64,000 nt of DNA. It comes from Sympetrum striolatum. Its lineage: Eukaryota > Arthropoda > Insecta > Odonata > Libellulidae. The stretch is taken from assembly GCA_947579665.1 (NCBI GenBank), contig OX388352.1:34652216-34716215 (forward strand). The letters are read 5' to 3'. Positions 1 to 9,398 of the stretch are shown piece after piece. Under the pieces are notes generated by a model. The model worked only from the letters and a program-made list of their open reading frames with translations. It had not been told where the DNA came from and searched no databases. The first letter of the stretch is position 1. Each line of letters begins with the position of its first letter. The translations under genes and the position numbers were made by a program.

Positions 1-217
1 ATTAAATTACTGAAATTACTTCATATTTAATTATTAATGCACTTGTATATCGTTTTTTTCAGCCCTTTATCAAGACAATAATAGATTTTTTCACCCACAC
101 ATATCACATGAAACGATCACATACCACCAGTTGGGAACCCCTAAGTTAGATGAAACATCTCAATCAAGTTGACCTGAATAATATCTCTTTCGAATGCATT
201 AAAAATGTGCCACTGAC

Positions 218-1193
218 CTACTACTAGCTCTTCCTGTTGATTCTCGGTTGTAATACTGCCGCTGTAACGGTTGGTGTGCCTCTTAGCCTGAGAGAATATC
301 TCCTCAGCCTCAATGATATGGGTATCCCCGTAGACAGAATATAACTTCTTATTGTTCGGTTCTTCTTCAGTCACAATATCCAATATCGGGTCCATATCAT
401 CGTGCGGCTCAATCACACCGAATAGTTCCATTCCACGGATCATATTGTACCACACCGGATATAGTAGAATTTCTGGAAAGGAAACGCGGGAGTCATAAAT
501 TAACATTATTATTTTAATAAGATATTTTATCTGTAAATTTGAAAAACAATGTGATACAATGCGGCGAAACATCGACGAATTTCAATGTTTAGGTTGTTCA
601 TTATATGCATTTTCAGCGGTGATAGTAGTTTTCTCTTGTCATCTCATCTAACATTAAGAATTACAATATTAGAATATAATTTATTTCTTTATTATAAAAA
701 AACACCGCAGGTAGTGGCGAGATCAGGTGACGACGTCCACTTATTTAATTTAATAAAAAACAAATATTTCTTTGTATCAACACAATCAACCCAACTACAT
801 ACAAAATAAGCATGCATACATAAAATATAATAAACACATATAAAAATATAATACATACATAAATAATGAAAAAACACACCACTGTGACTTAGCTAAAAGT
901 TTGTATGAATTTTAAATAATCTTGAGAAGGTGTATAAATGAATTGTCTTGTACTTATCATGCAAGATTCGTCAGGGTTCCTGATGGGCCTTGACGGCTAC
1001 CGTAGCGACCACGGGGCCCGCGAATTCCCACCGTAAATCACCCTACCAGGCGATTCCCTACTTGCCTCACATTTTGTTACCACAGACTTGTTCATCAAAA
1101 TATTAATTTTAATAATACTTAATTAAAATATAACTTACCAATTGCTACAATCGCTGCTACTAAAATTAGAGTGATGACCTTAAGCAAATCCAT
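218..1193 (-). CDS. Secreted acidic family protein, copy A (partial, exons 2 and 3)
   Basis: Predicted by comparison with copies B and C. Exon 2 (1139-1193) follows an acceptor (tttatttcag) and codes a hydrophobic leader, MDLLKVITLILVAAIVAI, ending in phase 1 before gtaag. Exon 3 (218-472) follows tttccag, completes a Glu codon, and codes about 84 residues, acidic in the first half (EPHDDMDPILDIVTEEE), then basic/polar (AKRHTNRY). It ends phase 1 at a gtcagt donor shared by all three copies. The 43-residue repeat of B and C is absent. The open frame continues past the donor to a stop, but that part matches intron in B and C. The last exon should lie at or beyond the left edge; an acceptor-like tttcag at about positions 10-16 could serve. 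The exon-1 ATG and gtacgt donor of B/C are not kept here, so the gene may be altered or dead. Function unknown; I infer secretion from the leader. Confidence 0.5.
955..1080 (-). other. GC-rich conserved block in intron 2 (copy A)
   Basis: A GC-rich island inside an AT-rich intron, also present in copy B (about 8195-8335) and copy C (about 15870-16015). It is not a usable cassette exon: joined to exon 2 it gives early stops from the AG sites I tried, and single-base gaps differ among the copies (the GGTGGG/GGCGGG stretch). Role unknown; a splicing or transcription element, or an old insertion, are options. Confidence 0.4.
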
Positions 1194-1395
1194 CTGAAAT
1201 AAACATTATAACTGAATAAACAATTCCTCAAAACATATAATTGACCGTCATTACAAACAAATATGGAAGGAGCAATACAGGTAGAGATGGTGAGTCTTTC
1301 TTGATAACGACCACTCTAAAGAGCAGACAGAACTATAACAGAAACGGCAAAGTTGCTCTCGGTTATTCCTTCCGCACGCCTGGAATACGTGGTTT

Positions 1396-1405
1396 CCTTT
1401 TTATA
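1396..1405 (-). promoter_or_regulatory. TATA box of copy A
   Basis: Minus-strand TATAAAAAGG lies about 200 bp upstream of the leader exon of copy A, at the place where B and C have TATTAAAAG. The surrounding sequence, including the Ca/G-rich block near 1455-1495, is conserved in the other two copies. The start site should lie about 30 bp towards lower coordinates. Confidence 0.5.
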
Positions 1406-2165
1406 ACTACAATAGAAAAAAGCATTCCGATTGACTCTCGGGTGCTTTTTACACGTGTCACACTGTACGTGCGTGGTATAGAGGGGGGAGGTGTTTCAAG
1501 AAATTCAAACAGAGAAAATTTCAAAGAACTGACTCATATTCTATCCCAACTCATGTTCTTAAATACGCAATTGAAAATAATAAATTTACGGTCACGTCTT
1601 CATAATAGTCATTTGATGTCCTAAAGTTTTAACAGCACCTGAGAGCAAAGCGTGTCACTGCTAACTTACATGCATTTGTATATGACGTAATTTTCTACCC
1701 AGGCCCGTGTGAGCATTGTCGGGTTTGCGTGGAGAGGACTAGCAAATTCATACATTTGATGTTTAAGTTTATCGACAATTAAAATATAAAACTGAGGAAA
1801 TCTTCTCCTTTAAAGTGAGCATATGAAGTATATAAGCTGAAGCGTGATTATTAACAGGTATTATCCACGTATTTTATCGATTCTAGGAGTTTCATGTAAG
1901 TTATTATTTTCGCGCTATTTTCCAAAGCATGCTGTAAATATGATATGGTTTCTTTTTGATCGCTTCTTGTAGTAATAGAACCTGAATGTGCCATTTGGAT
2001 CTCCATGGCCTTTTCCTGTTAAATTGAATATCAATTAAGAGTTAATTGATCAAATAAATAAATATGAAAAATATTTTTAGCAATTACAATTTGAAATACC
2101 TCACACACTAAATATGAATTTGTGGATGTGAATTTTTTTATCGTGGAGTGCTCATTTGAATATTC

Positions 2166-2171
2166 GTATCA
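2166..2171. other. Tandem-duplication junction (GTATCA)
   Basis: To the left, sequence matches the upstream flank of B (to 9398) and C (to 17074). To the right, it matches the 3' flank of copy C starting at 13277. All four places carry GTATCA (2166, 9393, 13277, 17069). This marks the breakpoint at which the unit was duplicated, with six bases shared by both parents. Confidence 0.55.
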
Positions 2172-3173
2172 TTTCTTATCTTTATCTCCATGCCATGCAT
2201 TATTGTTTATGGATACTAATAGAATTCATGCAGTACAGACACTGTAAGTGGAAGATCGGATACTGTCCGATATTTTGACAATGGCTTTTTTTGTAAACAG
2301 AGCAAACTGGATGGTACGCATCTACTCCTCCTTAATCTGTTGAGTTTAAAGCCTTTATCTTTGTAAGCAATATGGCATGGCTATAAAAAAATAAAAAGAC
2401 ATTTCAAATTGTTAAAATATAAAAATCGCTACTATTACTATTACATTAGGTAATCATTACAAAGATCAGTTAAATATCGCCGTTTTAATGGAAGGGTGAA
2501 AGGTCAGTTGAAATGGAAAGAAAGAAATTTTCCCCTGATAAAGTTGAAACATGATTAACTTTATTTGTAATTACAAGGAATAATTACATTGAGGTGATTT
2601 CTCTTGTTAAAACAAAATCAACAAGAACTTCATTTGAATAAAGCAGAAAAACTGCAAATCTGCATTCAAGGATTGAAATCAACGAGAAATTAATAAAATG
2701 CATCAAACAAATAAACATCTAGTTGGAAACCACATAATGATAAATATGTGATTTAACGATGAGTAAATTTTAAATCTTAGACTCTCCTGAGAGAATCAAT
2801 TGCTCCCTCTTCTCGTTCCCGAGGACGGTTGCTGTCTTCGTTTCCCCTTCATCGGCCATCATTTATCTCTCCTATCCTCTCTCTCTTGATGTTTCCCAGA
2901 GCATTGGTTTTATCTTCGTCTCCTCTTTGATAGGTCTGGCTGAAAGAGAAAATATAAAGGATGCATTTAAATATATAATTGTAAATTTTTAATCTATCAA
3001 TCTCTTTTAATTATCATATGGCTACTGTTTTTGTGATAAATGCAAAGCATCATTATGACCGCAATTCTTTGGCACAGAAATTGAAAGAAATGGCTCTGTG
3101 AATGCTTGTATATGCTCGTTTATGCTGTTCTCTCGATGAAGTCTTTCATTACAATTTTATTAATTAGAGGTTT

Positions 3174-3351
3174 AAAATCTCCAAAAGCCGCCTTTTTCGG
3201 CACTCCTCGTCTTACTCCCCAGCAGTCGGAAAAAGGAATGATCGATGCAGCACACCCAAAGCGCTTCTCGAAGATAATGTCTCCCACCTCGGGGGTTGTA
3301 AATAGACTAGTGGAAGGGAAGACGAGGAGAAGATGGCTTTTGGAGATTTTA
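3174..3351. mobile_element. Short TIR hairpin element (MITE-like)
   Basis: Inverted arms read aaaatctccaaaagcc (3174-3190) and ggcttttggagatttt (3335-3350), with further pairing of cctcgtctt and aagacgagg inside. The same element is in the other unit (about 14285-14470), so it predates the duplication. Its edge supplies the AATAAA used as the likely polyadenylation signal of copies B and C. Confidence 0.5.
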
Positions 3352-3392
3352 TTCCTATGATTCTTTAACAGCCTTGTCCCAGACCTTTTGTG
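3330..3392 (-). other. Probable 3'UTR exon with AATAAA (copy B)
   Basis: Minus-strand acceptor atacttcag is followed from 3392 by about 40 bases and AATAAA (3348-3353). The preceding exon could end at 3462 with donor gtaaag, giving a 69-nt intron. The same acceptor and AATAAA occur in copy C (14511 and 14467-14472). Confidence 0.35.
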
Positions 3393-3505
3393 CTGAAGTA
3401 TAAAATTGAACGAGTAAATAAGAGATTAGTAAATTTGATTAAATATATATGTATTCTTTACCGTGTTTGGGATGTTGACAAACAGGCGCAGAGTTATTCC
3501 CGAAG

Positions 3506-6500
3506 CTATTGTTGATCTTCGTGGAAGGATTCGCATTCTGAAATCAGTAATTATATATATATATATATATAGCAAATCTTTTCGACGTGGTTGATATAAG
3601 TTAGATGAAACATCAAGATCAAGTCGATCTGAATGATAATTCTCTCATATGTTTTAGTAATGTAAAACTGACCTGATTCTTCATCAGTTGAATCTTCTTC
3701 TAGTTCCTCGATCATGCTTAGTAGCCAATTCAACTGATTAATCGGGATATCAGCAAACGGGTACATCTGACAGAGCGCTGACATCCGACAAGAGGACGGC
3801 TTCTCAGACAACAGCTTCAAATGAAGCACCCGGTATATCTCAGCCATTAGGTCCTTCGTAGCCGTTAGGACCTCGTCAGCGAATGGCTCCAGTAATTCAA
3901 ATGGGTCCTCATCATCACCAAACGGGTTCCACTCAACCATCTGGTCCTTCTCAACCGTTTGGTCCTCTTTACCCGGTAGATTCTCTTCACCCGTTGTGTC
4001 CTCCTCAACTAATGGCTCCAGAAATTCAAATGATTTCACATCTACAACCAACGGGTTCCACTCAACCATCTGGTCCTTCTCAACCGTTTGGTCCTCTTTA
4101 CCCGGTAGATTCTCTTCACCCGTTGGGTCCTCCTCAACTAATGGCTCCAGAAATTCAAATGATTTCACATCTACAACCAACGGGTTCCACTCAACCATCT
4201 GGTCCTTCTCAACCGTTTGGTCCTCCTTACCCGGTAGATCCCCCTTACCCGTTAGGTCCTGCTCAACTAATGGCTCCAGAAATTCAAATGATTTCACATC
4301 TACAACCAACGGGTTCCACTCAACCATCTGGTCCTTCTCAACCGTTTGGTCCTCTTTACCCGGTAGATTCTCTTCACCCGTTGGGTCCTCCTCAACTAAT
4401 GGCTCCAGAAATTCAAACGATTTCACTTCTACAACCAACGGGTTCCACTCAACCATCTGGTCCTTCTCAACCGTTTGGTCCTCTTTACCCGGTAGATTCT
4501 CTTCACCCGTTGGGTCCTCCTCAACTAATGGCTGCAGAAATTCAAATGGTTCCACATCATCACCTAACGTGTTCGGCTCAGCCATCTGGTCCTTCTCAAC
4601 CGTTAGGTCCTCCTTACCCGGTAGATCCTCCTCACCCGTTGGGTCCTCCTCAACTAATGGCTCCAGAAATTCTAATGTGTCCACATAATCACTCAACGGG
4701 GTCGACTGAACCATCTGGTCCTTCTCAACTGTTTGGTCCTCGTTACCAGTTATGTTCTCCTCAAATAATGGCTCCAGAAATTCAAACGAGTCCACATAAT
4801 CACCCAACGGGGTAGACTCAACCATCTGGTCCTTCTCAACCGTAAGGTCCTCCTCACTCGTTGGTTCCTCCTCAACTAATGGATCCAGAAATTCTAATGA
4901 GTCCAAATCATAAAAAGAGTCCATATCATCAAGAATATCATTGAATGGGTCAATCTCATCGAACCAGTCCAACCAGTCCGGATCGAGCACATCTGTAAAG
5001 AAAACGCAGGAGTCATAAATTAACATCATTGTTTTTAATGTGGAACGATATTTGGAAATTAGAAAACATTTTGATACAATGTGTCGAAACATAGACAAAT
5101 TTCAATTTTTATGTTGTTCATTATATATATTTTCAACGGTTATAATAGTTTTCTTTTATCATCATATCATACAGTAAGAATTACAATATTAGAAGATTAT
5201 AATTAATATGTTCAATCCTCACTTGGTGGAATTCAGTATAAACCATCGTAATGAAACACTTAGTAACTTCCACAAATTTATTTTGAGCGACGGGTTTCGT
5301 CAACGAGTTGACATTTTCAGGTACATGTATAGAAATTTCCGGACATATGAGAGAGGAAAGGGGGGGTTTAGGAGGATCCGGCTTTCTGTATTATTAGGTT
5401 ATTTTCTTTCACGAAGATTTTCTTTTTATATTCTAAATAGGAAGTTTTGTTTAAACAATGGGGTTTGGAAATGTGAGAATTAACACTTTTGCGGATGCAT
5501 TCCGCCACTGAATGTTTAACCGCCACACTTTCCCTGTTAAGAGCAACTTCACAATCGGCCACGAGGTTTTTTATTGTCGAAGAATTGAGGGTTGGGGGTA
5601 GAGCAAACTTTAACCCGAGGTTGTGGATGTCTGTGGCATATTTAGTAAGCGAAGTGGAGGACAAATTCACTAGACGAGGATGGAATTGATGAGTCACGGT
5701 GCCTTCAATTTGGTTGGACTCCCTCACAGTTTGGGCGTTGCGGAGGGCTCTTAATTTTCTGTTTATTGTATTAAACTTATCAGAAGAGAATTGACTTACT
5801 TTTTGTCTGACCCAGTCAATAAAATGGGACGTCCTACGTGGGACTTACTTTTTGTCTGACCCAGTCATCGAAATGGGACGTATCTACGTGGGACAGACCG
5901 GAAGGGCCCTTAAGACTAGGATTTTGGAACATAAGCGTTGCCTACGCACCGGGGGTCCAGGCTCGGCCTTTGCAGAACATCTCAACGACCAGAACCACAG
6001 CAGCGTCTTTCAGCCTCAACTCCTTCATCGAGAGACGAAAGGACGCCGCCTCGACGCCCTCGAAATCATCGAGATAACCAGCAGATAGAAAGAAATGCTT
6101 ACAGACGAATATTTGTTTCCTAATCCCTCCCCACTCCTTTCCGTACCTGCTACTTTGTTTCCCTCTAACCCCCCCTCTTCTCCATCCTCCTAAACCCCCC
6201 CCCCCTTTCCTCTCTCATATATATGTCCGGAAATTTCTATACATGTACCTGAAGATGTCAACTCGTTGACGAAACCGGTCGCTCAAAATAAATTTGTGGA
6301 AGTTACTAAGTGTTTCATTACGATGGATTAGAAAATTAATTATTAATTTACTGTAAACAACCACCGAAGTTATTCGATTGGTCAGGTGACGACGTACACT
6401 TATATTGCAAGTAATTAAAAAGAAATACTTCTATGCATCAATACAATGTAACTCAACTACATATAAGATAAGCATGCATAAGTAAAAGATAATAAAAATA

Positions 6501-8543
6501 AATAAACAGGAGTATACAATACATTTATGAATTATAAAGAACGCACCGCTGTGAATTACCTATAAGTTTGTATGAATTTGAAATAATCTTGAAAAGGCAT
6601 ATAAATTACTTGTCATGTACTTGTGGCGAAGTGCCCCCTTTGACCGGCGCATCGCCATCGATGCCGGTCGATGCACGCCTTCGAGAGACTTCGAGAAGGC
6701 GTGCGTCATTTCGCTAATGACATTCTATATAAAGCGTCCTGCGAGGCGCACTGTCATTCAGTCAATAAAGGACATATGAAGAGCACACACCTTCAGTGCC
6801 TTTATAGTGGTGACCCCGACGTGATTTTTTTTCTCCTTCGCGTGTTTGGTTCTTCACTGCCTTTGCCAATTTTCCGACGTTAATTTTTTTTTATTAACAA
6901 TGTCCCTCGAGGAGGTACAGAAGCAGCTCGATCTCTTAGAGCAGAGGAATCAGGAATTGGCGCAACACCTGGAGCAGCTGCAAGCTGTCAACAAGCACCA
7001 GCAGGATTGCCGTGCCTGGACTCGCGCATGCGTCGCCTGCCAGCGTGCTAAAATCACTCGGCATGTCCATGCTCCACTCGGTAATTTCGCCTCTCCGACA
7101 GCAAGATTCCAACACGTACACATCGACCTAATCGGTCCGCTACTGGCTGTTGGTTCTTTTAAATATTGTCTGACTGCCATTGATAGATACACCCGTTGGC
7201 CTGAAGCTTTTCCCCTAGAACACATCACAGCCGATGCCGTTGCTGCTGCCTTTATGCCCTGTTGGGTATCCCGATTTGGCTGCCCAGCTCGAATCACCAC
7301 GGACCAAGGCAGACAATTTGAATCAGAGCTTTTCCGCGCACTGGGAAAAACTATCGGCACTGAGCGCCACCGGACAACAAGCTATCACCCCTGCGCAAAC
7401 GGGCTGGTTGTGCGTTTCCATCGCCATCTCAAGGCTGCACTCATGTGCCACCCTGGCATCACCTGGCTGGAAGCCCTGCCTCTCGTTCTCCTCGGGATCC
7501 GCGCCTCCGTCAAGGACGACATCAAGGCCTCTCCAGCCGAACTGGTCTACGGCGAGCCCCTACGCTTACCCGGTGACCTGCTCGTCCCCACGACGACCGA
7601 CCGAACTGAAGACGCCACAGACTTCGTCGCCCGAATTCGCCAGCAGATGTCCCGGTTTCGACCTCAACCAGCATCGAGGCATGCCAGACATGGAGTATTC
7701 ATATTTAAGGACTTGGCCACTTGCAGCCACGTCTTTCTATGAGACGACACGGTGCGTGGTGCCCTTCAGCCACCATACTCCGGCCCTCACCCTGTGGTCC
7801 ACCGGGAGGACAAGACCATATCGCTGCTCCTCCGCGGCCGCGTGGTGCGCGTTAGCTTTGACAGAGTCAAGCCAGCATACGCGATCCCAACAGAAGCGCC
7901 GACCTTCACCGATCTGGCGGCTCAGCCACCATCAGAGCCCACATTCCTGCCACATACGGAACCGCAGCCACGGTCAACGCCATCCACTATTAACGCACCA
8001 CCGGCCGACTATACTACCCGCTCGGGGCGGCGTGTACGATTTCGCTTCCCTTAGAACCGGCGCATCGCCATCGATGCCGGAAGGCGTGCGTCATTTCGCT
8101 AATGACATTCTATATAAAGCGTCCTGTGAGGCACACTGCCATTTAGTCAATAAAGGACATATGAAGAGCACACACCTTCAGTGCCTTTATACTTATCATG
8201 CAAGATTTTTCAGGGTCCCTGATAGGCCTTCACGGCTACCACGGGGCTCGCGAAGTTCCCGCCGTCAATCACCCTACCAGGAGATCCCCCCTACTTGCCT
8301 CACATTTCGTTACCAGCAAGCTTCTTCGTCAAAATATTTATAGAGCTAATATTGAATTAAAATAATTCTTACCTAGGATTGCCATCAAAAATGCTATAAG
8401 TGGGGTGATAAAGGAAAAAATTCCCATCTGAAATAAACAGAATCATTGATTAAATAATGCCTCAGAACATATCGTAGACCCAAATTGCCCACAAATATGG
8501 AAAGAATAAAACATTTGTAATTAGTGAAACGTACCTCGGCCAT
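3506..8543 (-). CDS. Secreted acidic 43-residue-repeat protein, copy B
   Basis: Four coding exons on the minus strand: 8535-8543 (MAE, donor gtacgt), 8373-8427 (leader MGIFSFITPLIAFLMAIL, phase 1), 3673-4992 (acidic exon) and 3506-3537 (ECESFHEDQQ-stop). Together they give 471 residues with all phases matching. The open frame seen upstream of 4992 is intron, since ctttacag precedes DVLDPDWLDWFDE. After an acidic N-terminal part come eight 43-residue repeats (129 bp each), each containing VEKDQM, FEFLEPLVEE and GEENLPGKED-like segments. The C-terminal part has SEKPSS and LNWLL. I see no known catalytic or binding domain. Family function unknown; secretion is inferred from the leader. Intron 2 is about 3.4 kb only because a Penelope-like and a Gypsy element inserted in it. 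An alternative start is the ATG of exon 2. Confidence 0.6.
3883..4910 (-). repeat. 129-bp tandem repeat in copy B acidic exon
   Basis: Landmark catctggtccttctc recurs at 3938, 4067 and 4196, exactly 129 bp apart, and eight VEKDQM units are visible. The four central units are nearly identical (VEWNPLVVDVKSFEFLEPLV); the outer ones are diverged. This is the usual picture of recent growth from the middle. The plus-strand open frames over this region are shadows made by the repeat. Confidence 0.85.
5289..5320 (-). ncRNA. Hammerhead-ribozyme-like core, left Penelope arm (mutated)
   Basis: On the minus strand the order is CTGAAAA, stem GTCAA/TTGAC with loop CTCG, GAAA, then CCCGTC. The core should read CTGANGA, so the sixth base is changed (G to A). 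The short helix III is also altered relative to the right arm. Probably inactive. Confidence 0.55.
5368..5830 (-). pseudogene. Penelope-like N-terminal region (fragment)
   Basis: The minus-strand frame has a stretch NLSSTSLTKYATDIHNLGLKF, which resembles the conserved N-terminal NLSS..LT....LL..GL.F motif of Penelope-like reverse transcriptases. It is preceded by LRALRNAQTVRESN. The frame runs directly into the pseudo-LTR without fingers, palm or YADD-type motif, so it is a deletion derivative. I quote the family motif from memory. Confidence 0.5.
5791..5900 (+). repeat. Direct repeat at the Penelope arm junction
   Basis: Two adjoining copies of a segment containing gacttactttttgtctgac, cccagtca and aaatgggacgt meet where the two oppositely oriented halves join. 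The second copy leads into the GIY-YIG frame. It looks like a scar of template switching. Confidence 0.6.
5852..6088 (+). pseudogene. GIY-YIG endonuclease domain of Penelope-like element
   Basis: The frame reads GRIYVGQTGRALKTRILEHK followed by a His/Asn segment (AEHLNDQNHS), the core of the GIY-YIG nuclease that ends Penelope-like proteins. The first motif reads RIY..VG rather than GIY..YIG, and the Arg of QTGR is kept. It ends at a stop (6086-6088) before the right pseudo-LTR. The reverse transcriptase that should precede it is missing. Confidence 0.7.
6249..6280 (+). ncRNA. Hammerhead-ribozyme-like core, right Penelope arm (intact core)
   Basis: CTGAAGA (6249-6255), then stem GTCAA/TTGAC with loop CTCG, GAAA (6271-6274), then CCGGTC ending in the GTC cleavage triplet. 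The self-complementary ACCGGT gives the very short helix III typical of the Penelope hammerheads, which are thought to act as dimers. All core bases I can check are kept. Confidence 0.65.
6622..6804 (+). repeat. Left LTR of Gypsy-type element
   Basis: Starts tgtggcgaag and ends gtgccttta. It contains the TATATAAAG-like box (near 6727) and AATAAA near 6766, which are placed as expected for promoter and polyadenylation signals in an LTR. Confidence 0.75.
6900..8054 (+). pseudogene. Gypsy gag-like start fused to integrase, broken
   Basis: ATG at 6900 opens a coiled-coil-like gag start (MSLEEVQKQLDLLEQRNQEL). It is joined directly to the end of an integrase zinc finger (CVAC; the His pair is missing), so protease, reverse transcriptase and RNase H are deleted. 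The integrase core shows HIDLIGP and TTDQGRQFES, the first two acidic catalytic positions. The third, normally Glu after NG.V, reads Val (codon 7410-7412). A TGA at 7740-7742 interrupts the frame, which resumes unchanged to 8054 (end YTTRSGRRVRF). Catalytically dead and truncated. It resembles K02A2.6-type Gypsy proteins. Confidence 0.8.
8057..8189 (+). repeat. Right LTR of Gypsy-type element (5'-truncated)
   Basis: Matches the left LTR from accggcgcatcgcc to gtgccttta, with one internal deletion near aaggcgtgcg and a few substitutions (gcgaggcgc versus gtgaggcac). The polypurine tract and LTR start are not recognisable. Confidence 0.75.
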
Positions 8544-8623
8544 TGTCAAGTAAACCTCCCGTATTACAGAAACGGCTGAACTGCTATATAATATTCTTTG
8601 CGCACACCTGAAACGGGTAGTTT

Positions 8624-8661
8624 CTTTTAATAACTACGATTGAGAAAAACGTTCTGATTGG
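8624..8661 (-). promoter_or_regulatory. Core promoter of copy B (TATA and CCAAT)
   Basis: On the minus strand CCAATCAG (8654-8661) precedes TATTAAAAG (8624-8632), then a TCAGG initiator-like site about 25 bp further on. The same arrangement is at copy C. The 5'UTR then runs to ATGGCCGAG|gtacgt at 8535-8543. Confidence 0.5.
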
Positions 8662-9398
8662 CTCTCGAGTCCTTTTTACACGCGTCACACCGTACGTGCG
8701 TGGTATAGAGGGGGGAGGTGTTTCCAGGAATACAAAAAGAGAAAATTTCATAGAACTGACTCATATTCTATCCCAACTCATGTTCTTAAATACGCAATAG
8801 AAAATAATGAATTTACGGTCACGTCTTAGTAATTGTCATTCGATGTCCTGAAGTTTTATCAGCGCCTTAGAGCAAAGCGTGTCACTTCCTACTTACATGC
8901 ATTTGTATATGACGTAATTTTCTGCCCCTGCCCGTGTGAGCATTGTCGGTTTGCGTGGAGAGGGCTATCAAATTCATACATTTGATGTTTATGTTTATCA
9001 ACAATTAAAATATAAAACTGAGGAAATGTTCTCCTTCAAAGTGAGCGTATGAAGTATATCAGCTGAAGCATGGTTATTAACAGGAATTATCCAATTATTT
9101 TATCAATTCTAGGATTTTCTTGTAAGTTATTATTTTCGCGTTATTTTCCAAAGCATGCTGTAACTATGATATTGTGTTTTTTTTTATCGCTTCTTGTAGT
9201 AATAGAACTTGAATGTGCCGTTTTGATCTCCATGGCCTTTTGCTGTTAAATTTAATTTCAATTAAGAGTTAATTAATCAAATAAATAAATATGAATAGTA
9301 TTTTTAGCAAATGCAATTTAAAATACCTCACACACTAACTATGAATTTGTGGATGTGAATTTTTTTATCGCGTAATGCTCATTTGAATATTCGTATCA

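Larger units (their letters stand above)
2166..3600. repeat. 3'-flank repeat, second copy at 13277-14700
   Basis: About 1.4 kb of near-identical sequence lies downstream (minus strand sense) of both copy B and copy C. It includes the last exon, the polyadenylation region, a hairpin element and a possible further exon (acceptor at 2940-2942 and 14049-14051, ctctttcag on the minus strand, followed by a frame that closes at GGCCGATGA). That extra exon is uncertain: I see conservation, but no proof that it is coding. Confidence 0.6.
5210..6326. mobile_element. Penelope-like element, deleted, with inverted arms
   Basis: Inverted arms (about 5243-5377 and 6190-6326) match closely. Each carries a hammerhead-like core, as known for Penelope pseudo-LTRs. 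Between the arms the left part reads on the minus strand as a Penelope N-terminal region and the right part on the plus strand as a GIY-YIG endonuclease; the central reverse transcriptase is missing. The element sits in intron 2 of copy B; copies A and C lack it. An imperfect duplication of about 20 bp (attagaagatta... / attagaaaatta...) flanks it. Confidence 0.7.
6618..8193 (+). mobile_element. Gypsy-type (Ty3) LTR retrotransposon, internally deleted
   Basis: Element 6622-8189 is flanked by a 4-bp target duplication TACT (6618-6621, 8190-8193). Copies A and C show the uninterrupted site catgtacttatcatgc. The left LTR is 6622-6804; it is followed by a primer-binding-like TGGTGACCCCGACGTGAT (6808-6825). 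The right LTR (about 8057-8189) lacks its first ~24 bases and an internal ~30-bp stretch. The short interior keeps only a gag-like N-terminus and integrase, so it could move only with help. Confidence 0.85.

Noticed and set aside
3883..4815. Pro/Gln/Ser-rich plus-strand frames (GPSQPFGPLYPVD) as a silk- or mucin-like gene
   Set aside because: They are antisense shadows of the 129-bp repeat. The minus strand has leader, splice sites and phase conservation; the plus strand has none.
3551..5098. Reading the whole 515-residue minus frame as one protein starting at 5098
   Set aside because: The part above 4992 ends in a pyrimidine tract and acag acceptor and matches intron in copies A and C. The leader exon at 8373-8427 joins in phase to 4992.
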